Both the position numbers and the translations under genes were made by a program. This document shows, one piece after another, positions 42,051-51,390 of a stretch of 64,000 bases of DNA (its first letter is position 1; the number at the start of each line of letters is the position of its first letter). The notes under the pieces are model-generated. The model saw nothing but the letters and a program-made list of their open reading frames with translations. It ran no database searches and had not been told where the DNA came from. Source of the DNA: Bog-473 sp963783245 (lineage in GTDB: Bacteria; Actinomycetota; Acidimicrobiia; Acidimicrobiales; RAAP-2). The DNA lies in contig CAWAMS010000006.1 in the NCBI GenBank assembly GCA_963783245.1, positions 62,001-126,000 on the forward strand, in the 5' to 3' direction.

Positions 42051-42761
42051 GTGGAGGAAGAAATCGATTGGGACCAGGAAGCCGACAACTGGACTCGCTG
42101 GGCGCGTACGCCGGGCCACGACGCCTACTGGCACTACCGAGACCGGTTCTTCGATGAGATCGTCCCCCCTGCTGGCCGGTGCACCATAGAGGTGGGATGC
42201 GGAGAGGGCCGTGTAGCGCGCGACCTGCAAAAGCGCGGCCACCGGGTCGTAGCCATTGATCGCTCCCGACGTCTTCTGCGCTATGCCAAGGATTCCGATC
42301 CCAGCGGCGGGTACATACTCGCCAATGCCGCCAGCTTGCCGCTGGCCAATGCGACTTGTGACCTGGTGGTTGCCTATAACAGCCTCATGGACGTGGCCGA
42401 TCTGCCCACCACGGTAAAGGAAGCAGCTCGAGTCCTCGAGCCTGGCGGTCGGATGTGTGTCTGCGTCACGCACCCGTTAAGCAACGCGGGCACATTCCTC
42501 GACGCCGAACGGGATTCGGCATTCCAAATCTCGGGGTCCTATTTCGGGCGGCGGAGATTTGAGGGAACCTTCGAGCGGGATGGGCACACCATGACGTTCC
42601 GAGGCTGGAGCATGGCACTGGAGGACTACATGCGGGCGTTCGAGAGTGCTGGACTTCTCCTTGAGGCGTTGCGCGAACCATTGGTGACTGACGCAAGCAG
42701 CCGGTTCGCGCCCTGGCGTCGCATACCGATGTTTCTCACGATGCGATTGGTCAAGCCCTGA
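42051..42761 (+). CDS. Class I SAM-dependent methyltransferase
   Basis: About 236 aa from GTG 42051. EVGCGEGRVARDLQKRGHRVVAIDRS (motif I), LPLANATCDLVVAYNSLMDVADL, EAARVLEPGGRMCVCVTHP and the C-terminal ESAGLLLEALREPLV pattern. Probably the general UbiE/Methyltransf_11 class. Substrate unknown. Confidence 0.85.
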   Translation: MEEEIDWDQEADNWTRWARTPGHDAYWHYRDRFFDEIVPPAGRCTIEVGCGEGRVARDLQKRGHRVVAIDRSRRLLRYAKDSDPSGGYILANAASLPLANATCDLVVAYNSLMDVADLPTTVKEAARVLEPGGRMCVCVTHPLSNAGTFLDAERDSAFQISGSYFGRRRFEGTFERDGHTMTFRGWSMALEDYMRAFESAGLLLEALREPLVTDASSRFAPWRRIPMFLTMRLVKP

Positions 42762-42854
42762 ACGGGGAACGACGAGCGGTGTACCCGTAGTCACCGTAGG
42801 CGGTCCCATTACCGAAAGGGGTCCTCAAGGGGACATCCTCCATTGGTCGACATT

Positions 42855-43325
42855 TCAGGACAATCTCTGGCCGGGTTCATAGCTCCCAGGCTCGAAAAGT
42901 CCTGTCGTGATTGCCAAACGGTTCCAAGCATTGATCTCGATGATGGCGTAGACGAGTTTGCTGAGTTCGTCTGGTGAGAACACAGCAGCGGCATCTTCGA
43001 TGACCTCCTGTGGGGCGTGGGTTGCAGCAATGAGTGTGACGGCTTCAGTCAGGGCCAACGCGCTGCGCTCTCGGACTGTAAAGAATGAAGTCTCCCGCCA
43101 CGCGCTCAATGCATAAAGACGCTGCTCAGTTTCCCCAGCAGCACGAGCGTCCTTGGAATGCATGTCGATGCAGTAGGCGCACCCGTTGATTTGGGAGGAC
43201 CGCATTTTGACGAGCTCAAGGAGGGCAGGTTCGAGGCCAGAGCTCCGCACGACTCGGCTCAATCCGATGATCGCCTGGTAGCCCTCGGTCCACGAAGAGA
43301 ACTTCTCTCGTCGTTGGTCGCTCAT
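42855..43325 (-). CDS. AhpD-like carboxymuconolactone decarboxylase-family protein
   Basis: About 156 aa. ELVKMRSSQINGCAYCIDMHSKDARAAGETEQRLYAL is the complete AhpD signature with CAYC. This is an alkylhydroperoxidase-type thiol protein. ATG 43325 lacks a strong ribosome-binding site, and TACAAT sits 6 nt before it, so a leaderless mRNA is possible. Confidence 0.85.
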   Translation of the reverse strand: MSDQRREKFSSWTEGYQAIIGLSRVVRSSGLEPALLELVKMRSSQINGCAYCIDMHSKDARAAGETEQRLYALSAWRETSFFTVRERSALALTEAVTLIAATHAPQEVIEDAAAVFSPDELSKLVYAIIEINAWNRLAITTGLFEPGSYEPGQRLS

Positions 43326-43536
43326 CTGCCGATTGTACGAGAGGAAGCACCGGGCCGGGTCGATCCGAAGGACTCGAGATAGCCCTCCAGGGCTCTTCGT
43401 GACCACTCGAGGATCGCCTTGCGGGGATCGGGCATAGGCCGATGCCACCAACGTGAAATGATTCGAATCCCGTTCGTCTAACGACGCTCTGGAAGAGCGA
43501 GCGTTCTGGGCGACAGCCGGACAATGAGCGCTGGGC

Positions 43537-44281
43537 TTAGGCCGGCCGGTGTCCGATCACCACCCTGAGTCCCTCAGGAAGCGCCTCAGCCCCGAACGCA
43601 ACGCCCACGCGGGCCACGACACCATGGGCGCGGAGCAGGGCGGGGATGAGGGCGGTGTCGACGAGCACGTTCTCGTGGTGTTCGTTGTCGCGATGCCACG
43701 TACCGTCCTCGTTGGGCACGAAGGTCGTCATGTCGCGGACGAAGCGATCGGGCGACGGCATCGAGAACTCAGTGATGATCGCCCAATCAGGCCCGACTCT
43801 TCCCAGGTTGGGTGCATTCTCGCGAGCCTTGCCCCATGCCAGGTCGCAGATGTCGATGGCGAGCAGCCCACCGGGGCGGAGCGCTCTCGCCATGGCGACC
43901 AGGGCTCGGTCGACCGTAGCGGCGTCGGCCAGATAGCTGATCGGGTGGCCGATAGCCACGATCGCATCTACCTCGGGCAGGATGTCATCTGGCAGTGTCA
44001 GCTGGCGCAGCTCTTCTGCCTGATCTCCTATGACAGAGCGGGCCACGTCCAGCATGGCCGGTGAGGCGTCGGTGGCGATTACTCTGTGCCCTGCCGCGAT
44101 CAGCTCTTTGGTGAGTAGCCCCGTTCCGCAGCCGACTTCGAGCACGACGCCGTTGCTGGCGCGGCAGCGGGGCAAGCAGATCGAGGATCCCAGGAGCACA
44201 CGCGGATGCGTGGAACGCGAAGCCCCGGTGGTGCACCAGAGCGAGGTCATGGCGATAGTAAGGATCTCCACCCTCGCTCAC
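43537..44281 (-). pseudogene. Frameshifted methyltransferase gene
   Basis: The N-terminus from GTG 44281 (GDPYYRHDLALVHHRGFAFHASACAPGILDLLA) is in one frame, and the catalytic part (VVLEVGCGTGLLTKELIAAGHRVIATDASPAMLDVA, DAIVAIGHPISYL, DICDLAWG, VLVDTALIPALLRAHGVVA) is in another. The change lies at about 44150-44175. Joined, they form a normal class I methyltransferase of about 247 residues. The frame from 44271 alone has a nonsense N-terminus. Frameshift mutation or sequencing error. Confidence 0.7.
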
Positions 44282-44555
44282 CTACTCAGTTTGGCACGCG
44301 CTGCCAGCTCAGCGATGCCCGTTCGCCGACACCTTCCAGGCATTCTTGCGGGTCAAGGTCCGACGATTCCTCTACTTCGGTCGGCATTGCGGTAGACGAA
44401 CCTTGAGTGGCCGAACCCGTCGTCGCTTCCACTTCCTGGCGTCCGAATTGGAGCGGGTTGCGGGGCGGCTGCTGACAAGGTGTGCCGGTCCAGTCTGTTG
44501 TGTGAGAATTGGACGAGCCTCGCTGGTCTCGAGCCAGCAAGGGGGAGGAGGGATC

Positions 44556-45641
44556 GTGACTCAGCCAGGCTTGGATATGGAGGCGTTGCAGGGACTGTCG
44601 CTTACCCTGTTCTCGAAGATGGAAGGCGCCGTCACGGCGACGTTGATCCACCTGGGCGGCCAGCTCGGCTTATACCGGGCGTTGGCCGTGGCACCGGCTA
44701 CCAGCGAAGAACTGGCTGAACGTGCCGGTCTGCATGAGAGATGGGTGCGTGAATGGCTCTACAACCAGGCGGCGGCTCACCTTATCGATGTCGACACGTC
44801 GGTTGCGGGAAGCGAGAAGTTCTCGATGGGTCCCGAAGCGGTTGCTGTGCTCGCCGACGAACACCATCCGGCGTTCGGTCTCGGGTGGTTCCACAGCCTT
44901 CCAGCGACAGTGGCGGTGGCACCCCGACTGGTGGAGTCATTCCGCACTGGGGTCGGCCACTCCTACGACGTGTTCGGCGAGTCAGGGGCGCTGGGGATCG
45001 AGATGTCCCTAAAGGCGTGGAACGAGGCGAACGTGGTGTCGGTCGTGTTGCCGGCCCTCGATGGTGTCGTCGAACGCCTGACGGAGGGAGCGGCAGTCGC
45101 CGATATCGGCTGCGGGACCGGTACCGTGGTGTTGACGATCGCGAAGGCGTTCCCCAAGAGCCGAGTGGTCGGATACGACATCAGCCAACACGCGATCGAC
45201 CGGGCCAAAGAACGCCTCGCCGAACAGGGACTCGATAACGTCGTCTTTTCTGATCCCCGCATTGACCCGCTGCCCGACGACGGTTCACTCGATCTCGTGT
45301 GCACGTTCGATTGCATGCACGACATGACCCGACCGTTCGACGTCGCAGCGGCCATCCGTCGCTCTTTGTCCGATAACGGAACATGGCTGATGGTCGAGAT
45401 CAATGGTCTGCCGACCTTCGCCGAGAACGCAGCGCTCAATCCGCTGGCATCCTTAATGTACGGAGCGAGCGTGCTCACCTGCCTCAGTTCCGCCATGAGC
45501 GAACCCGACGGCGCAGGATTCGGCACCCTCGGGATGCACCAGGACGCAGCCAGAGTGATGGCTGAGCGGGCCGGGTTCACCCGATTCCGACGCCTGGCGA
45601 TCGACCACCCGGCCAACGCCTTCTACCAGATCCGCCCCTAG
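44556..45641 (+). CDS. Methyltransferase with N-terminal winged helix (Rv2258c-like)
   Basis: 361 aa from GTG 44556 with GGAGG. The N-terminal segment ATLIHLGGQLGLYRALA and TSEELAERAGLHERWVREWLYNQAAA is a dimerisation/winged-helix domain. The catalytic part has VADIGCGTGTVVLTIAKAFPKSRVVGYDIS and LDLVCTFDCMHDM. The class modifies small molecules in Actinobacteria; the substrate is unknown. The longer frame upstream (44346) has no good start. Confidence 0.85.
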   Translation: MTQPGLDMEALQGLSLTLFSKMEGAVTATLIHLGGQLGLYRALAVAPATSEELAERAGLHERWVREWLYNQAAAHLIDVDTSVAGSEKFSMGPEAVAVLADEHHPAFGLGWFHSLPATVAVAPRLVESFRTGVGHSYDVFGESGALGIEMSLKAWNEANVVSVVLPALDGVVERLTEGAAVADIGCGTGTVVLTIAKAFPKSRVVGYDISQHAIDRAKERLAEQGLDNVVFSDPRIDPLPDDGSLDLVCTFDCMHDMTRPFDVAAAIRRSLSDNGTWLMVEINGLPTFAENAALNPLASLMYGASVLTCLSSAMSEPDGAGFGTLGMHQDAARVMAERAGFTRFRRLAIDHPANAFYQIRP

Positions 45642-45790
45642 CCGGACCGGGCGGACGAACTGTACGTTGGACACTGGGGAGGGTAATCGCTGTCTGACGC
45701 GCCACGCCTCATGACATTGACGGCGGTCACGATCAATGGACTTACCCTCATGGCCGGTCTTCAATCCGCGCCGGGGCCGGCGACGCCCAA

Positions 45791-46489
45791 TCAGAGAGCA
45801 GGGCGAGGTGTTGTGAGCAAAAGGACGATCGAGGTAATGAGGATGGCGCCGCCGACGGCTATCAAGCCAATGCGAGCTGCTCGGAGACGAAAGTGCCCCG
45901 AGATTCCGACCAGGAAAAGAACTGTGGCCAAAAAGACAGTCGTTCGGACGTAGTCATCTGCATGCGCCCCATCAGCAGCACCTTCGTCGTAGAGGTCGTC
46001 GGCTTCCTTGTCGAGATGATCGGTCTGCGACAGCTCCGGCTGGACGTACTCGGGCATGTAGGTCGGGCCCTTCGGCGCCGAGAGATTGGTGAACGGGTTG
46101 GTGGCAATCCAGGCATTGAATGCCACCAAGAAATTTGGTCGAAAGCGATGCTCGGCGACCGTCATCGCGGTTGTGTTGCCGTCCACGTAGGCCGTGAACC
46201 ACGCGTTGAATGTGGAGGAGTCGAAGTTCTTGGTTTCGAGCCCCTGAAGTTGCGTTCGGCTGGCGAAATTACGGACGGTCGCCGCCTTGGCAAGCTTGAG
46301 CGAGGATTCGGTCCCCCACTTTGACGAGGCGAAGCCCGAATAGGCGGCGATCACAGCCACGACGGCGAGGAGTATCGCTTCTACGATCGTCAAACCCCGG
46401 CTGGAGTGGTCGTCCGACTCCGCGTGGTTTCCATGTTGATGTTCCGCGATCTCCTTGCCGACCTCTGAAACCGACAAACCCTCAGGCAC
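45791..46489 (-). CDS. Multi-pass membrane protein, unknown
   Basis: 232 aa from GTG 46489. A membrane helix (VEAILLAVVAVIAAYSGFASS) is followed by a loop with FNAWFTAYVDGNTTAMTVAEHRF, a second pair near YVRTTVFLATVLFLVGISG and IGLIAVGGAILITSIVLLLTT. The layout resembles DUF4337-like proteins. No substrate or partner is suggested. Confidence 0.6.
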   Translation of the reverse strand: MPEGLSVSEVGKEIAEHQHGNHAESDDHSSRGLTIVEAILLAVVAVIAAYSGFASSKWGTESSLKLAKAATVRNFASRTQLQGLETKNFDSSTFNAWFTAYVDGNTTAMTVAEHRFRPNFLVAFNAWIATNPFTNLSAPKGPTYMPEYVQPELSQTDHLDKEADDLYDEGAADGAHADDYVRTTVFLATVLFLVGISGHFRLRAARIGLIAVGGAILITSIVLLLTTPRPAL

Positions 46490-46648
46490 TCAGTCATCAT
46501 GGCATCCCCGCCACCCCCTAACTCAAGGGAGTACCCAGTCCCCGGAAGCTTCGAACCGGCCGTTTCGCGGCGCTCTCTGTCGAGTGGGGTATGGCCGGTA
46601 CCTGGCGAAGCTCAAAGAGTGACGGCATCGTGAGCGTCACAGGAGGTC

Positions 46649-47785
46649 ATGCTCACCGAGCCACCGACCTATGCGGCAGATTCAACTCGGTTGCCGGGAA
46701 GGAGGTCGGTACCTAACGTGGTTCGGATGAGTCTCATTCCTTCGAGGGCGGCGGGATCTTCGCGGCCTTCGCGGTTGGCCTCCGAAAGGGAGTTGGGCGG
46801 TCCACCCAGGGTTTTGAGCTACGTCTGGGCGGCATTGATCGTCCTCTTGGTGGTCGAAGCTGTCAACGAGATCTCCGATTTGGGCGGTCCCACCGTCCTC
46901 TACAAAGGGTGGATCCACAACTGCATCTTGGGGGCGGCGGCGGTCCTCATTCTGGCCCGCGCTCTTTACACACCGGCGGCCCGTGCGGCCTGGCTCGCCA
47001 TCGGCTTGGCCACCGTTTCCTGGCTGGTCGGCTCGGTCGGCTGGTCGCTCGCCTACGGATCCCGGGCTAATCCACCGTTTCCCACCTTCGCCGACATCTT
47101 CTGGCTCCTGTGGTATCCCTTGATTGGTCTTGGCATCTTCCGTCTCGTTCAAGCCCGACTCCAGAAATTCAGCTGGCACCGATGGATGGACGGGGTGGCG
47201 GTCATGCTCGTCGTACTGGCGGCGGGGGTCGCCCTCATCATTGAGCCGACCTCCGAGAGCAGTTTGCGGGGATCGCTCGCCATCACCATCGAATTCAGCT
47301 ATCCCATACTCGACGTCCTCATGATCGGCGCCATCCTTGGTATCTACGGGTTGCTCGGATGGCGCCCCGACCGTATGTGGATCCTCTTGGGCAGCGGCAT
47401 CGTGATCATGACCATTGCGGATTCGGTCTACGCCGTCCAGGAGGTCGGCGGTGTTGCCGGCGACACGCGGTACTCCGTCCTCTGGACCACCGGGGCCGTG
47501 CTGATTGCCTATGCCGCCTGGGTGCGCGCCCCTGAGGTTCGCACTCATTCGCTCGAAATCACCGGACTCCGGGCAGTCGCCCTTCCGCTCGTGGCCCAAG
47601 CTTTGGCGATAACCATTCAGCTGTACGCCTTCTTTCACGAGATCGGCCGAGATGAACGGCTCGTCACCGTCGCTGTCTTGGTGGTCTCGTCGATCCAGAT
47701 CATCTTGACGCGGCCTCGCCCGCGTCCAACGGATACGCCGGTCACGCCAGATCAAACCGAACGCGATCAGGAAAAGACGGCATGA
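46649..47785 (+). CDS. Polytopic membrane protein resembling the sensor part of GGDEF proteins
   Basis: 378 aa with about nine membrane helices, including AALIVLLVVEAV, NCILGAAAVLILARAL, AAWLAIGLATVSWLVGSVGWSLAYG and NPPFPTFADIFWLLWYPLIGLGIF. The PPFPTFADIFWLLWYP segment recalls the N-terminal membrane part of many actinobacterial diguanylate cyclases, but no GGDEF or EAL domain follows. ATG 46649 has AGGAGGTC directly before it. A later GTG 46718 is possible. Confidence 0.7.
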   Translation: MLTEPPTYAADSTRLPGRRSVPNVVRMSLIPSRAAGSSRPSRLASERELGGPPRVLSYVWAALIVLLVVEAVNEISDLGGPTVLYKGWIHNCILGAAAVLILARALYTPAARAAWLAIGLATVSWLVGSVGWSLAYGSRANPPFPTFADIFWLLWYPLIGLGIFRLVQARLQKFSWHRWMDGVAVMLVVLAAGVALIIEPTSESSLRGSLAITIEFSYPILDVLMIGAILGIYGLLGWRPDRMWILLGSGIVIMTIADSVYAVQEVGGVAGDTRYSVLWTTGAVLIAYAAWVRAPEVRTHSLEITGLRAVALPLVAQALAITIQLYAFFHEIGRDERLVTVAVLVVSSIQIILTRPRPRPTDTPVTPDQTERDQEKTA

Positions 47786-47871
47786 ACCTCGCTGAGGGTG
47801 CTGACGTCCGCTTTTCACCGCAACAACTCCCGACAACGGTGCCAGCGTCGTCCTATGTGTCAGTCGGCCAC

Positions 47872-48357
47872 TCAGTTGTAGCGCGCATTGGAGGGGGATT
47901 TCGACGTTGCCAGATCGATGGGCTCGAAGACGGGCCTGAACTCTCCGCCGATCATCGGTTCCACGTGCTCACTGGTGACCTTGGTGTGCGTGACATGGTC
48001 CCAGGGAGCCCTCCGGGGATCGCGGAACAGGTTGTCGGGGGCGGAGGCCCCAAAGGTGAACGATATGCCGATGACGGCACACACGACGATCGTCGGCACG
48101 AGCAGGAGGCAACACAGCCCACTCCGGAGGATCGATCTCCCCAGACCTATCGGTTGTCCATCGGACAACCGGACAACATGCAGCCTCAGGACTCGATAGC
48201 TCGGAGTCCGTCCCTTTCGCCATTCGAAGGCGCACCAGATGATCCAGCCGATCCCGAGCGTGACAACAACGAGGAGCGGGGTGAGAGCGAGCGCCGTGAG
48301 GCGCTTGCCAAAGCTCGCCTCGGGCTCGTTTCCGGCCATCGGGATCATGCTACTCAC
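47872..48357 (-). CDS. RDD-family membrane protein
   Basis: 161 aa from GTG 48357 (GAGG at 5 nt). FGKRLTALALTPLLVVVTLGIGWIIWCAFEWRKGRTPSYRVLRLHVVR and DNLFRDPRRAPWDHVTHTKVT match the RDD fold, with two or three membrane helices and conserved Arg/Asp. Function is poorly known; RDD proteins often act as transporters or stress-related membrane proteins. Confidence 0.78.
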   Translation of the reverse strand: MSSMIPMAGNEPEASFGKRLTALALTPLLVVVTLGIGWIIWCAFEWRKGRTPSYRVLRLHVVRLSDGQPIGLGRSILRSGLCCLLLVPTIVVCAVIGISFTFGASAPDNLFRDPRRAPWDHVTHTKVTSEHVEPMIGGEFRPVFEPIDLATSKSPSNARYN

Positions 48358-48585
48358 GTCGACCTCGCCACCGCACCGGCCCGGCCATCCCCCGAACCGG
48401 CATGACCGGGCCGCCTCGGGACTGACGGTTGCCATCGGGTTTCGATTGGATTGCGGGCGCCTCTTTCCCCTCGACACCATTGACGGGTCGAACTTAGGGT
48501 GAACGCAGGTCTATCCACGACGACCTGGGACGCGATCCAGAATCCCGCGAGGCTTGGTGTCGAGTCCAGAGGAGAGGAATCTGTT

Positions 48586-50031
48586 ATGGGCGCACCCTTC
48601 ATGATTCAATCCGCCAATGGTGCCTTGACGATCGACATCGACGGCACGTCCACCGAGGGGTCGGGAATTGTCGGCGATCCGCCAGGAGGCGGCGGGGGTA
48701 CACCGAGCCAGAGCTGGCAGGTGATCCCCGACCCTCTGGGCTCGAATCACTCTCTCATTGTCAGTGGGGCATCGGACTTGTGTATCGGGCTGGGCGCGAA
48801 TGTCCCTGTGGGCGCCAACGTTACCGATGATGCGACCGATCGCGGCGCAGCACTCACCCTTCAAGTTCCCGAGACGGTCAACAACGACTATCAGCTGTGG
48901 GACTTTCTGCCGCCGACGGGTGGGACCGGCCATGCCGTCTTTGTACAGAACCCCCAAACAGGGTACGTCATTGAGCTGCAATCACACTCCACGGCACCAT
49001 GCCCCCTCGTCGTGAATCCGCGCCGGATATCGAACGATAACTACCAACTGTGGACCGCCGTCGATGGACAGGGGGATCCTGTAACTCTTCCCGTCGTGTC
49101 GATGAACACCGAGTACGGCAACTCTCTGAAAGGAAGTTGGCAGTATGTTCTGCTGCCGCCCAACCAAGGCGACCATTTGGTCGGGATCACGGTAACGATC
49201 GACGTCATCGAAGACGTGGTTGTTGACGGATGCTCGATCCAGATCAACTGCAACACGCCGTATCTGGGCCCAGACGACACCGAAGACTATGACCGGGATG
49301 CGCAGTGGATGCAGTTCGGGGTGTTCATGCAGAACAATCAGCTCACGCTTTTCAATCAAATATGGCACCGACTCGGCCCGGTTCCCGCGAGTGAACTTGA
49401 GTCCATCACGGAGACGTCCCCACCATTCCTCCAGCTCGAAGACAATACGATTCCGGCCGGAACGAGAATCATCATGAACCTCTGCACGGACCAGGACGAT
49501 TTCGTCATCGGCATAACAGGTCTGGCGCTTGACATCACTGGCCTGCCCATAGGGCCTCCGATTTACTGGCCTGCGCTCGGTCGCGACACTTTCCACGTGG
49601 CGGTTGACGGAGGAAAAGTTCACCAAAAGGCAATGGCGCCGGTCGGCGCCTTCCAGGTCGTGTTCTGCAGTCTTCCAGGTCAACCGGGCGCCCAGTTCAC
49701 GTCCGGCATGGGCACGATCACGACGACGGCGAGCCCGGGTATTGCAGCTCAGGACTATGTGCCTAATCCTTACGGTCTGGGCACCGCAGAAAACTCCAAT
49801 ATGCCCTATGACCTCGTGCCGAGCGGGACGGCACGCTTAATCGCTCAGCCGTTTGGCATACCAGCGACAGACGTCCCCCACGTCCATCCCAACCTTGGCG
49901 ACGGGTTGTTTCCTCAGATCACCATTTACCTCCCCGGTGGACGGGTCATCACAATTCAGGGCGACGGGGGGACTCCCATCGTCATCGGTGACCCGTTCGA
50001 CGAGCCAGCGGGGGCCAAAAGCGGCAGATAG
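48586..50031 (+). CDS. Protein with ricin-type beta-trefoil repeats, unknown
   Basis: 481 aa from ATG 48586. There are three QxW-type lectin repeats within the first 165 residues (QSWQVI, YQLWDF, YQLWTA), each after a GxxL/V-type strand. The rest contains no recognised catalytic domain. No signal peptide, so it may be cytosolic or exported by another route. Carbohydrate binding is likely. Beta-rich C-terminus (ITIYLPGGRVITIQGDGG). Confidence 0.6.
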   Translation: MGAPFMIQSANGALTIDIDGTSTEGSGIVGDPPGGGGGTPSQSWQVIPDPLGSNHSLIVSGASDLCIGLGANVPVGANVTDDATDRGAALTLQVPETVNNDYQLWDFLPPTGGTGHAVFVQNPQTGYVIELQSHSTAPCPLVVNPRRISNDNYQLWTAVDGQGDPVTLPVVSMNTEYGNSLKGSWQYVLLPPNQGDHLVGITVTIDVIEDVVVDGCSIQINCNTPYLGPDDTEDYDRDAQWMQFGVFMQNNQLTLFNQIWHRLGPVPASELESITETSPPFLQLEDNTIPAGTRIIMNLCTDQDDFVIGITGLALDITGLPIGPPIYWPALGRDTFHVAVDGGKVHQKAMAPVGAFQVVFCSLPGQPGAQFTSGMGTITTTASPGIAAQDYVPNPYGLGTAENSNMPYDLVPSGTARLIAQPFGIPATDVPHVHPNLGDGLFPQITIYLPGGRVITIQGDGGTPIVIGDPFDEPAGAKSGR

Positions 50032-50105
50032 CTGAGCCGAACCCCAGCATGACCTCATCGTCGCCGGGCAGACTCCCCGGGGGGAATGGTCATCGCCGAT
50101 CCATT

Positions 50106-50783
50106 TCAGAGTGCACTGACGTTGATCACGGTGAGATTCGGACCGCACAGGGCACCGAACCCGTGGGTGGCGAATGTGTCGGATTGGAGATCGGTCACGA
50201 GGAGGGGCTGCACACCGGAGAAGGTGAAACGGACCGCCGAGGGAGAGAATTCCGGATCACGGCAGTGTGCGCTTCCAGGAGGGCTGGAAGACGCGGAATC
50301 GAAAACGGTGGGCCACTCAAGCGTCACATCTGCCAGTGTCTGTTCGGGTTGGGGATTGCTGCCCACGGGCGGAATCGACGCATTCGGGCTGAGGGCGATC
50401 GGACCGCCCAAAGCTCCGTGCGCTGCGAGCTGCGCATTCCCTTGCGAATTCAACAGGCTCACCTCGACATTTGAAGGGAGTGCGCACGGAGTTGTCGAAG
50501 AGTCCGCGACCCAGAACGCAGCGAAGTAATTGCCGGTCGACCCTTGGGTGCCACGAAATCCGATACGCAGCTGGCGTGCTGCGCATGTTGCCAGAGAAGG
50601 CGAAGGAGCGGTGGCGACCGTGGTCGTGGCTTGTGCGGAGGGCGGATTGGTCCCGGAGGTCGTGGTTGGGTGGTGCCCGGACGCGGAGGGCACTCCGGTG
50701 GAGCAAGCCGCCACCAGGAGTGGGGCGACTGCCAGTAACCACAGCTTCGCTCCACCTCGTCGACATGAACGCAGCCTGGGCAT
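50106..50783 (-). CDS. Lipoprotein with DUF4232 domain
   Basis: 225 aa from ATG 50783 with GAGGAGG upstream. The N-terminus is a lipoprotein signal (LWLLAVAPLLVAACSTG, lipobox VAAC). A Ser/Thr linker leads to a DUF4232 pattern: CAARQLRIGFRGTQGSTGNYFAAFWVAD, CALPSNVEVSLLN, ending in CGPNLTVINV. It is anchored outside the membrane. Function unknown; divergent from a helix-turn-helix gene. Confidence 0.8.
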   Translation of the reverse strand: MPRLRSCRRGGAKLWLLAVAPLLVAACSTGVPSASGHHPTTTSGTNPPSAQATTTVATAPSPSLATCAARQLRIGFRGTQGSTGNYFAAFWVADSSTTPCALPSNVEVSLLNSQGNAQLAAHGALGGPIALSPNASIPPVGSNPQPEQTLADVTLEWPTVFDSASSSPPGSAHCRDPEFSPSAVRFTFSGVQPLLVTDLQSDTFATHGFGALCGPNLTVINVSAL

Positions 50784-50950
50784 CCGTGCCTCCTCGTCGT
50801 GTGCCCGCCATCTCTCTTCTCTTTCAACGGGCGGAAGCGCCGATCGGATGACATCGGTCCCACATTCCTGACAAACCCGGGGGGAGTGTCGACGTCCATC
50901 GGACCCGAGCCTTGACAGTTCCCATCCTGTCAAGGAACCATTGACCCAGC

Positions 50951-51349
50951 ATGGACGACGATCGGAGCATTTGGGACCGCTGGCAGGAACTGCTGCGTGC
51001 TGAGCGTCCGGACTTGCTGGAAATTCTGAAGCTCGGTGTGCAGCTACAGGCATACTTTGCCGCGGTCGAACGCGAAACCCTCAAAGTGGCGCAAGCGACG
51101 GGGATCACCTGGGCCCAGCTGGGCGAAGCGCTCGGAGCGAGTCGGCGAGCGGTGTGGCGGCGAGCGACCACTCGCGCTGCGGTGCCGCCCACACTCAGCA
51201 GTGAACCTCCCCCGTTCGTCGACGAAGACCGGTACGCCGACCTGCGGAGCGCAATGGAGGAGATCGCCGCCCGGACGGATCAAATGGCCGGCGAGATGTT
51301 CGACGCGCCACGCAGGACAAGGGTCATTCGCAAGAACCGAACGACCTGA
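50951..51349 (+). CDS. Small helix-turn-helix protein
   Basis: 132 aa. GITWAQLGEALGASRRAVWRR is a helix-turn-helix resembling those of small DNA-binding regulators. The rest is helical with YADLRSAMEEIAARTDQ. It lies divergent to a DUF4232 lipoprotein and 41 nt before a nitrilase-family gene, so it may regulate either. Confidence 0.65.
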   Translation: MDDDRSIWDRWQELLRAERPDLLEILKLGVQLQAYFAAVERETLKVAQATGITWAQLGEALGASRRAVWRRATTRAAVPPTLSSEPPPFVDEDRYADLRSAMEEIAARTDQMAGEMFDAPRRTRVIRKNRTT

Positions 51350-51390
51350 GCCCGGATGACGAGCCCACGAGCCGCCGAGGGAGGGCAGGC

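Noticed and set aside
44030..44271. N-terminus of the 244-aa frame starting at 44271
   Set aside because: It does not look like a methyltransferase N-terminus, whereas the frame from 44281 does; the gene is frameshifted.
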